The notes under the pieces are model-generated. The model was not told the origin of the DNA, searched no databases, and saw only the letters and a list, made by a program, of their open reading frames with translations. This document shows positions 1 to 5,851 of a DNA stretch of 5,851 bases, piece by piece. The position numbers were made by a program, and so were the translations under genes. This DNA comes from JADHUC01 sp964617665. Its GTDB lineage: Bacteria; Planctomycetota; Planctomycetia; Pirellulales; Pirellulaceae. Location: contig CAZUAH010000762.1 of NCBI GenBank assembly GCA_964617665.1, positions 1 to 5,851 on the forward strand. The letters are read 5' to 3'. Numbering within the stretch: position 1 is the stretch's first letter; each line of letters starts with the position of its first letter.

Positions 1-1292
1 GCCTCGTCGTCCTTGAATTCCACGCGGCGGAACACCGGGCCGCTCCAGACGATGTTCTCACCATAGACGCTCGCCCGCGCCGCCAGCGCCAATCTTTCCC
101 CGATCGGCCTCTTGAGTGGCGGATGAATCTCATCTGGCAGGCCGCAGTCGGTCGAAACTACGGACGCGGTATGCGGCAGCGATTTTTCCAGCAACGCAAT
201 CGACTCGCGGATCTCCGCCCAGGGGCTCCGGGGCCATTCGCGAATCTTGCCATAAGCCGGCAGTTGCACGGCGAGGAAGGCCATATTGCCGTTTCCAAAC
301 GCCTTTCGCCATTCGGTGACCATTAACGGCAACTGACGGCGATAGGGCTCGGCGCGACCGACGTTGGACTCGCCCTGATACCAGATCACACCGCGCATCG
401 CGAACGGAGTCAGCGGTGCGATCTGCGCGTTGTATAGACACGACAAACGCCACGGTTCGGTTGGCGGCCGACTGAGATCGCGATTCGGGTCAGCTTCCCA
501 CGCCGCGTAAGCCTTGTCCCATCTGGCATTCTGCACGTGGTACGGTTCGATTACGTCCCGTTTGAACTCCGGGTTGTGTTCGAGCGATTCGATCGGCATC
601 CAGCAATACAGTTTTGAACCGCCGAAATGAGACTCGATCAACCCGACGGGCACGTCCCGCGAAACGCGGACTTCACGCGCGAACCACGCTGCGACCGCGC
701 TGATCCAGTTGAGGCCAAACTTCTCCGTGTCGACCTCGCGCCACTGCATGTCGTCACCCATTCGCCACTTTGGATCCTGAAACGCTCCATCGGCCCCGAT
801 GACTGTGACCGGTTCGTCGGCGATGTAAGGACCAACTTTGAAGCGGCGTAGCTGGCGATGAGGAATGAGCTTTCGAGCCTCCTCGGCACGGGTGGATTTC
901 GAAATGCTGAAGCCCATGTTCGACTGTCCGCTCGCCAGCCAGACTTCGCCGACGAGTATGTCGCTGAGCGTCACCGTCTTGCCAGCGGAAGAAACTCTCA
1001 TCTCTCGCGAGTCCGCGTTGGCTTCCATGGGATCGAGCCTGACCATCCACTTGCCGTCATCATCGGCCGTGGCGGTTTTCTTCTGCCCAGCAAACTCAAC
1101 CGTGACTTCAGCCCCCGGTTCCGCCCAACCCCAGACAGGAACAGCCATCTCGCGCTGAAGCACGGTGTAATCCGTGAATACCCTCGCAAATCTCAATTCG
1201 TCGGCGTGGAGAGACAAACATGGCGTGAGCAGCGCAACGACCAGTATTCGTCGTGCGAGCTTTGCAGGTGGATCGAGGCGGTGGTTTGTCAT
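1..1292 (-). CDS. Sialate O-acetylesterase-like (SASA family) secreted carbohydrate esterase, 3' end cut off by the window
   Basis: Read directly from the minus strand, this gives 430 whole codons with no stop from the ATG at 1292-1290 to the window edge. Residues 1-30 look like a signal peptide: basic n-region (KLARR, 11-15), hydrophobic core from about 16 to 28, and an LHA cleavage site before DE. The mature part has a beta-rich N-terminal segment (about 31-110, with VLQREMAVPVWGWAEPG at 44-60). It is followed by the SASA esterase core: the nucleophile block LASGQSNM (119-126, Ser124 the expected catalytic serine), the conserved block GVIWYQGESN (301-310), and the C-terminal catalytic block DEIHPPLKRPIGERLA (387-402, His390 the expected general base). 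Known family members hydrolyse O-acetyl esters of sialic acids or other acetylated glycans. The true substrate cannot be read from sequence, and in environmental bacteria many relatives probably act on plant or algal polysaccharides. Family members usually have around 480-650 residues, so only the C-terminal tail appears to be missing. It starts 34 bp after the upstream gene's stop and is probably co-transcribed with it. Family assignment is secure; substrate is unknown. Confidence 0.93.
   Translation of the reverse strand, partial: MTNHRLDPPAKLARRILVVALLTPCLSLHADELRFARVFTDYTVLQREMAVPVWGWAEPGAEVTVEFAGQKKTATADDDGKWMVRLDPMEANADSREMRVSSAGKTVTLSDILVGEVWLASGQSNMGFSISKSTRAEEARKLIPHRQLRRFKVGPYIADEPVTVIGADGAFQDPKWRMGDDMQWREVDTEKFGLNWISAVAAWFAREVRVSRDVPVGLIESHFGGSKLYCWMPIESLEHNPEFKRDVIEPYHVQNARWDKAYAAWEADPNRDLSRPPTEPWRLSCLYNAQIAPLTPFAMRGVIWYQGESNVGRAEPYRRQLPLMVTEWRKAFGNGNMAFLAVQLPAYGKIREWPRSPWAEIRESIALLEKSLPHTASVVSTDCGLPDEIHPPLKRPIGERLALAARASVYGENIVWSGPVFRRVEFKDDE
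1203..1292 (-). other. Signal peptide of the esterase
   Basis: These are codons 1-30 of the esterase gene. The sequence shows arginine and lysine residues at 11-15, an uninterrupted hydrophobic stretch ILVVALLTPCLSL, and a predicted Sec/SPI cleavage after LHA. The cysteine at residue 25 is preceded by LTP, which is a poor lipobox because proline precedes the cysteine. An ordinary secreted or periplasmic protein is therefore more likely than a lipoprotein. The position of this peptide supports the ATG at 1292 as the start. Confidence 0.8.
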
Positions 1293-1298
1293 GTGTCG

Positions 1299-1305
1299 TT
1301 CTTCT
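1299..1305 (-). promoter_or_regulatory. Probable weak ribosome binding site of the esterase gene
   Basis: The minus strand reads AGAAGAA, then six bases, then ATG. This is a purine-rich stretch at a suitable distance but only a partial match to the anti-Shine-Dalgarno consensus. Weak or absent Shine-Dalgarno sites are common in Planctomycetes, so it supports but does not prove the chosen start. Confidence 0.4.
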
Positions 1306-1326
1306 GGCTGAGACGGGCTGTCTGTG

Positions 1327-4300
1327 CTACGGTGTTTTCCATTGGATCGTTCCCCACAGGTGAGGCGTTAACGCGGCTTCGCTGGGGACGTCGGCTGTGA
1401 TGCCGGTGGCTTTGTTGGACCAGTAGGAGCGGGCGGTTGTCTCGGTGCCGGTACCGCGGAGGATTCCGATGTCGCCCTTCATGCGCAGGCCGTCGCTTGT
1501 CTTCAGGCCGAGCGTCTTCAGGGGGATGGAAACTTCGTAGAAGCCCTTGCCATCCTTCGCCAGTTCAATTTGGTCGCTGACGTCCTCGACGCGATCAAAC
1601 GTGATGGTTCGCCACGGAGAACTGAACGGGACCTTCTCGCCGGTCGATCCGGGAGACACTGGCTCGTAGAGCAGCGCCCGCGGCTTTCCATCGACCTGAG
1701 TGACCAGCAGACGCAGATCGCCTGCGACTGGTGATCGCCGCTTCGGATCGGCGGCGGGATTCGTGGCCAGCATCAGGTCCAGCCCGCCGCCGGTCTTGAA
1801 CAGGGCGTGCGGGATCTCGCCCGAGTTTCGCAACAAATCCTTCAGCGTCGTCCGCCAGGCGGCATGAAGACGATCGCCGCTGATTGCCAGCGAGCCGCTG
1901 ACGTTGAACGGTTGGGAGTTAGAATTGAAGTTGGCACGCACGCCTCGCTTTTCGATGTCCACCCAGTTGGCGTTGCTCCAATCATCGGACTGGCCGTCGG
2001 TATTGATGCGGCCGGTCGGATGAATCGAAGCATTGAGCACGCCCTGGCCGAATTCCGCCTGACGCTGCGCTTCGCGGGCCAGCACCCATCGCTGTGCCTC
2101 AACCAGATGTTCCGCAGTGACTTCCACCGAAAAGGCGTCGATCCGCCGGATCGTGTCCAGTCCTTCCAGTCGCACGAGGCTGCTGTAGGACCCATCGACG
2201 GCGTACACCTTGCCTTCGGGCGTGCTGGTGATGGTTGGCCAGAAGTTCTCGTCGTGGAGCGAGATGCCTTGGAGGGGCATGCCGCGGGTGGCCACCGGCA
2301 TCTTCCAGAGCTTGCCCTGGCGCACATCTTCAAACACGGTCGCCACGAAAAGACCGTCGCGTGTGAAGAGGTAGAAATTGCCCATGTTGGCGTTTACGGC
2401 CCACAGCGGACCGGCTTCGCAACCTTTCACCTCGAACAGGCCGCCCATGAGTCGCGTGCTGCCAATGACCTGCCCGGGAAAGCTCGGCGAAGCCGCTTCG
2501 TGCGATGCATGAAGGCCGGGCCACGGACTGGGGTAGCTCCAGACAGGTTTCCCATTGCGGGTTCCGCTGAGCGAATGCCGATGAAACGGCTCGACTCCCA
2601 GAGTAATCACGGCTTCGTCGCTGGCATCGGCCAGCACCTGATCGCCACCGGACGAACCGGGACGCTGCACGCCATCAGCCAACACGACTCGATTTGACCG
2701 CTCGTAAACGGGAACACCCATCGCGGTAAAGCTTGCCGGGGCAAACCGGACCGCCTGGTCGTTCAGTCGGTCGACGCAGAACGAGAGGTCTTCCATTACA
2801 GTAACGCCGCCACAGACCGCCTGCTCCATCCACACTTCTTCGGGTTGCACACGGGCGTCGGCGTTGAGGTCGCTCCAGGCGAAGAAGACCTGATTCCTGC
2901 CGCCATGGCCGTGGATGTCTTTGGAAAGCGGATCGGAGCCCTCTGGCCACAGGAAGAGAAACGGCTCCGTCTTGAGCACATCCCAGGCATTGGCCATTCC
3001 CATGGCTGCGGCGGGTTGAGCAACACCGTCGCGATCCTGGAAGAGAAACGCCGTTGAGTGACCCGCGACCGGATTGGTATTATAGCAATTCGTGAAGTAA
3101 CGCTGCCCGTTGCGATACAGCGATCTCTCCGGAGCGGCCGCGCGAAACGGCATGGGAAAGTCGGTGCGAGCGCGGTAGAGCACGCGTTTCAGTTTCGATG
3201 TCCCCTTTTCCCAATCCAGAGCAAACTCCAGCGAACCGCGGGCTTCGTCGGCATAGTAGAAGAGAGACGGATCGGCGGAATCGAGTGCACCACCACCGCC
3301 GTATTTGCTCGGGCCGTAGAACGCGTTGACCAGTTCGCCCTCCTGAGACCAGACGCTGACTCGCTTGGGAAGGTAGTCATGTTCGGTGACCCAGATCTGC
3401 CCCTTCGAATCCACGGCCAGACCCGCCGGGTGATTCATGTGCAGCTCGTCGTAGTCGCCCGCCTTGGGCTTGCCGGGGCGACCGATAGTGCGAATCGGCT
3501 TTCCGTCCGCGTCGAAGAGTTTCACCTGATGGCTCTGGCCGTGATCGCTGATGTAGATGGTCTCCGTGCTGTCTTCGTTTAACGGCAAGCCGGAGGCGTC
3601 GGTGTTGGCCGCCGAAGCTCGAACAGTCGCCTTCGGCTTGCCGTTAAACGAGATGCCTTCCACTCCCACCCCACTCGCTACAGTCAATCCGAACGGATCG
3701 TCCAATCCCTCGCTGATCACGGTCTCTGGTCGCGATAGCTTCTCCGGACCACTCGCCTCGGCGAACCGCAGCAGCTTTGTTCCCGACAGCACCAGCAGCC
3801 GACCCTGAGCATCGAAACAAACTCCCCGCGGGCTCGGGACGTTGGTGGTTCCCAGCACTTTGCCGGCTGCGGCGTCGATCCACAGCAGATGGTCGTCCTG
3901 CCGGAAGCTGCACACGATCGCGCCGTTATAGGCCGCGATGCCGCCGAGCTGTTCGAACTGATGCCGCCCGGCTTCTGATTGTTCGAGGCGATGGGCCACA
4001 ACCGGCTCAGGTTTGAGCCCGCTGCCGGATCGGAGCAGCGCGGTCACGCGGAGTTCCGTGATGCCCGACTTCTTGTCGGTCTCCCACGTCGACGCGACAT
4101 AAGCCGAGACATCCACCGGAGCTTCCGCTCCGGTATCGCGACCGAGATAGGGCGCCGCAGTCCAGTGGCCGCCAATCCACTTCAGGCCGCCGCGTTTGGT
4201 TCCGTCGAGATCGACCCACGCAAAACCGTCCGGGCCTTCGGTGACGTAGCAGCCCAGAAAGACAGTCGGCTCGCCGGTGGGCGATGACTGCGCCGGCACG

Positions 4301-5850
4301 AAGACCGCGGCCGACGGCGGCGAATGGTTCGCCAACCAGGCTCCGGTGTGATCGGGCGTACTCCACGGCGGATTCCCGGTGCCATAGACTGCAAACTCAT
4401 AAAACGCCTCAATATTCTTCCGCCACAAACCGCGAGCCGTATATTTGCCGGGCGAAACCAGCCGGGCGGGAATGTTGTAGAGGCCGTGTCTAGCGGCTTC
4501 GACGTCGCGTCCTAGGTCGTCGGTCGCGTCCCACCACACGACGTTGTCACCCGCTGGGAACGGTGTCTCCGAAACCAGGTTTCTGACCCGTTTGCCCGTC
4601 TCATCTTCAATCACCAGCGTGACGAAACCGTCTTCGGGCAGATGAAACCGCACCGGCACCGGAGCATGCGCGACAGCTTCCGGCGTCGCCGTCACCTTCA
4701 GCTCGGGCAGCGAACTCAGCGGAGCGTCCGCCAAGTTGTGACACGCCAACAGTTCCCCCAGCCAGACGCGTTTCCCGCCGGCAGGCCGTTCGACCGTATG
4801 AGGGTGCCGCCCGACGGACGGTTCGATCATCCGCAGCCGGATAGCTCGGATTTCGACCGGCTCGGGAAACACTATCGCGTTGGGCCAGAGCTGTGCGGGA
4901 TAACCGTTTTCCAACCCACGATAGATGCCGACAGATCGCCAGTCGCCGTCTTCGGCCTCACGCGGATGACGCGACTCCGGGCCGGCATACGCCAGCACTT
5001 CCGCCGCGCCAAAACCGGTCCACAACGTGATCAGCCGATCGATCCGCACGGCCCGCGGCCAGGTGAGCATGAGCCATTCGGGATTGGATTCGGAAATCAC
5101 CAGCCGGTCGGATTCCATGGCCGTTTTCCCGTCGACGTTCTCCCATTCTCCCCACTGGTCCTTGGTTCCGTTGATGATTTTCGCCACATGCTTTTGATTC
5201 GATCCCGCTGCCGGAGTCGCCAGCGGAGCCAGATTCGTGAGCCGTTCCGTCAGCACCATCACCCCGCCCAGACGTCCGGCATAGCTCGCATCCGACGGCT
5301 GAGCCACGTGGGTCAACCGAATCGCCCGCGTCTTCACGCCCGGCGGCAACGTCCACAGCCCGACGCCCTGCCGAAGAGCTTTCCCCACGCGCGCTTCCAG
5401 AATCGGATTCCGAGTCGGCTCTCCATCCACCAGCCGCTGCGCGGGAATCCACTGTGAGTCGTCATTGAGATCGCCCGGATAGGCGGCGTCAGCCTTGAGC
5501 ACACTGAGCGTCCCGCCTCCGCGCACGACGACCGAGCCAACGGGGATCGCCTCGCAAAACGCGATCCGCAGATGTCGCGCACCGGGCGATTTGGAATTCC
5601 CGAACGTCACGCCGCTGTGACCTGGCTGTCCATTCCGAGCGTCCGTCCAGAGCACCCACTGGGGAGTCTGCTCGCGCCGCTGCGTGTCCATCGGTCGCTC
5701 GTTGCCGTCTACCCAATCGGCATAGGTGGATGGGTCAATCAACTCGGGGGTAATCGGCGTCTTCGGCCGGGAAGGCGAGTCAGCAGCAACGAAAGAAGAA
5801 GCGGCGAAAACGATGCAACCGATCGCAGTCAGATGAGTCGGTGATTTCAT
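1327..5850 (-). CDS. Giant secreted multidomain protein: discoidin-like, FlgD-type Ig-like, NHL-like propeller and C-terminal CBM9-like domains
   Basis: The 1507-residue frame is complete, from ATG at 5850 to TAG at 1329-1327. Residues 1-23 form a signal peptide (hydrophobic core TAIGCIVFAASSF, cleavage after VAA). Residues about 40-370 resemble two consecutive discoidin (F5/8 type C)-like beta-sandwiches; the second includes IINGTKDQWGEW near 225-236, RIDRLITLW near 269-277 and EIRAIRLRMIEP near 333-344. Residues about 388-475 match a FlgD-type Ig-like fold (VTLVIEDETGKRVRNL, then VVWWDATDDLGR at 437-448). A link with GNPPW and HSPPSAAVF (492-517) leads to a beta-propeller region (about 525-1235) with NHL-like blades such as HPAGLAVDSKGQIWVTEHD (807-825). 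An EF-hand-like loop, DLNADARVQPEE, lies at 994-1005. Residues about 1275-1507 resemble a family 9 carbohydrate-binding module (TDGQSDDW at 1284-1291, FYEVSIPLKTLGL at 1437-1449). No catalytic motif is recognised, so a glycan- or surface-binding role is inferred. A palindromic repeat contributes about residues 735-758. The upstream ribosome binding site is outside the window, and the esterase gene follows 34 bp downstream. Confidence 0.9.
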   Translation of the reverse strand: MKSPTHLTAIGCIVFAASSFVAADSPSRPKTPITPELIDPSTYADWVDGNERPMDTQRREQTPQWVLWTDARNGQPGHSGVTFGNSKSPGARHLRIAFCEAIPVGSVVVRGGGTLSVLKADAAYPGDLNDDSQWIPAQRLVDGEPTRNPILEARVGKALRQGVGLWTLPPGVKTRAIRLTHVAQPSDASYAGRLGGVMVLTERLTNLAPLATPAAGSNQKHVAKIINGTKDQWGEWENVDGKTAMESDRLVISESNPEWLMLTWPRAVRIDRLITLWTGFGAAEVLAYAGPESRHPREAEDGDWRSVGIYRGLENGYPAQLWPNAIVFPEPVEIRAIRLRMIEPSVGRHPHTVERPAGGKRVWLGELLACHNLADAPLSSLPELKVTATPEAVAHAPVPVRFHLPEDGFVTLVIEDETGKRVRNLVSETPFPAGDNVVWWDATDDLGRDVEAARHGLYNIPARLVSPGKYTARGLWRKNIEAFYEFAVYGTGNPPWSTPDHTGAWLANHSPPSAAVFVPAQSSPTGEPTVFLGCYVTEGPDGFAWVDLDGTKRGGLKWIGGHWTAAPYLGRDTGAEAPVDVSAYVASTWETDKKSGITELRVTALLRSGSGLKPEPVVAHRLEQSEAGRHQFEQLGGIAAYNGAIVCSFRQDDHLLWIDAAAGKVLGTTNVPSPRGVCFDAQGRLLVLSGTKLLRFAEASGPEKLSRPETVISEGLDDPFGLTVASGVGVEGISFNGKPKATVRASAANTDASGLPLNEDSTETIYISDHGQSHQVKLFDADGKPIRTIGRPGKPKAGDYDELHMNHPAGLAVDSKGQIWVTEHDYLPKRVSVWSQEGELVNAFYGPSKYGGGGALDSADPSLFYYADEARGSLEFALDWEKGTSKLKRVLYRARTDFPMPFRAAAPERSLYRNGQRYFTNCYNTNPVAGHSTAFLFQDRDGVAQPAAAMGMANAWDVLKTEPFLFLWPEGSDPLSKDIHGHGGRNQVFFAWSDLNADARVQPEEVWMEQAVCGGVTVMEDLSFCVDRLNDQAVRFAPASFTAMGVPVYERSNRVVLADGVQRPGSSGGDQVLADASDEAVITLGVEPFHRHSLSGTRNGKPVWSYPSPWPGLHASHEAASPSFPGQVIGSTRLMGGLFEVKGCEAGPLWAVNANMGNFYLFTRDGLFVATVFEDVRQGKLWKMPVATRGMPLQGISLHDENFWPTITSTPEGKVYAVDGSYSSLVRLEGLDTIRRIDAFSVEVTAEHLVEAQRWVLAREAQRQAEFGQGVLNASIHPTGRINTDGQSDDWSNANWVDIEKRGVRANFNSNSQPFNVSGSLAISGDRLHAAWRTTLKDLLRNSGEIPHALFKTGGGLDLMLATNPAADPKRRSPVAGDLRLLVTQVDGKPRALLYEPVSPGSTGEKVPFSSPWRTITFDRVEDVSDQIELAKDGKGFYEVSIPLKTLGLKTSDGLRMKGDIGILRGTGTETTARSYWSNKATGITADVPSEAALTPHLWGTIQWKTP
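3576..3650. repeat. 75-bp palindromic element inside the coding sequence (REP- or RPE-like)
   Basis: The arm CGTTTAACGGCAAGCCG at 3576-3592 is the exact reverse complement of 3634-3650. After one G/T position, 3594-3598 pair perfectly with 3628-3632, so the stem is about 23 bp with one imperfect position, followed by a partly pairing centre around 3613. The element is 75 bp, exactly 25 codons, and is read through in the minus-strand gene without a stop, covering about residues 735-758 (FNGKPKATV to LPLNE). It sits between two halves of an NHL-like propeller segment (LDDPFGLTVAS before, TIYISDHG after), where few or no extra residues are expected. No flanking direct repeat is obvious. A dispersed palindromic repeat inserted in frame is the inferred origin; a purely local palindrome is the alternative. 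Confidence 0.75.
4115..4134. repeat. Perfect 8-bp inverted repeat with tetraloop, inside the coding sequence
   Basis: ACCGGAGC at 4115-4122 is the reverse complement of 4127-4134, separated by TTCC. In the transcript of the minus-strand gene the loop reads GGAA, a GNRA-type tetraloop that would make a stable hairpin. It encodes residues 573-578 (TGAEAP) of the giant protein. It could be a short dispersed palindrome, a local mRNA structure, or chance in GC-rich coding DNA. Confidence 0.5.
5782..5850 (-). other. Signal peptide of the giant propeller/CBM9-like protein
   Basis: These are codons 1-23. A short n-region with one lysine is followed by a hydrophobic run of about 12 residues and a VAA cleavage site before DSPSRP. 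This indicates Sec-dependent export. It also supports the ATG at 5850 as the start, although only one base of upstream sequence is visible and a longer reading frame beyond the edge cannot be excluded from the window. Confidence 0.75.
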
Positions 5851-5851
5851 G

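Noticed and set aside
323..332. TTAACGGCAA in the esterase gene, matching 10 bases of the palindrome arm
   Set aside because: There is no inverted partner nearby and it encodes a normal part of the esterase core (QLPLM region), so a chance match is more likely than a repeat remnant.
1216..1224. Possible lipobox cysteine in the esterase signal peptide
   Set aside because: The residues before the cysteine are LTP, and proline at that position does not fit the lipobox consensus. The LHA site five residues later is a better cleavage site.
1311..1323. A small inverted repeat (AGAC/GTCT) in the intergenic gap as a possible terminator
   Set aside because: The stem is only 4 bp and no T-run follows, so it is too weak to call a terminator.
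858..1400. A 180-codon plus-strand open frame spanning the gap between the two genes
   Set aside because: It overlaps the 5' half of the esterase antisense, including its signal peptide, and its translation shows no family resemblance.
1807..2697. A 296-codon open frame on the plus strand
   Set aside because: It lies wholly antisense to the propeller and CBM9-like coding region. Its translation has no recognisable domain, and long antisense frames are expected opposite GC-rich genes.
4642..5457. A 271-codon open frame on the plus strand
   Set aside because: It is antisense to the discoidin-like and Ig-like part of the giant gene. Its translation is rich in Arg, His, Pro and Gln, typical of a shadow frame, with no domain seen.
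5542..5570. Inverted repeat GGATCGC/GCGATCC in the giant gene
   Set aside because: A 7-bp stem with a 10-base loop is within what GC-rich coding DNA produces by chance, and nothing else marks the site.

Overview
The window looks like a piece of a high-GC bacterial chromosome (about 60% GC by eye). It is tightly packed with two large genes, both on the minus strand. Both products begin with an export signal. The larger one combines domain types (discoidin-like, FlgD-type Ig-like, NHL-like beta-propeller, CBM9-like) that are typical of giant secreted proteins in Planctomycetes and, less often, Verrucomicrobia. A planctomycete is the best guess, but it rests on protein style alone: there is no rRNA, tRNA or other phylogenetic marker here.

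Layout in the direction of transcription (right to left): a complete 1507-residue gene starts at the extreme right edge (ATG at 5850-5848) and stops at 1327. After a 34-bp gap, a second gene starts at 1292 and runs off the left edge. Its first 430 codons are present and encode a SASA-family (sialate O-acetylesterase-like) carbohydrate esterase. The short gap, shared orientation, lack of a terminator-like hairpin between them and shared export signals suggest one transcription unit. It would encode a large carbohydrate- or surface-binding propeller protein together with an esterase that removes acetyl groups from glycans outside the cytoplasm. The promoter and ribosome binding site of the first gene, and the 3' end of the second, lie outside the window.

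The most unusual feature is a 75-bp palindrome (3576-3650) with perfect 17-bp arms, embedded in frame in the large gene. It encodes about 25 residues that interrupt an otherwise ordinary NHL-type propeller segment. It resembles a mobile palindromic repeat tolerated inside a coding sequence, comparable in concept to the Rickettsia palindromic elements. A second, smaller perfect hairpin (8-bp stem, GGAA tetraloop in the mRNA) lies at 4115-4134 in the same gene. No mobile elements with transposase genes, CRISPR arrays or RNA genes were seen, and no gene-free stretch exceeds 34 bp.
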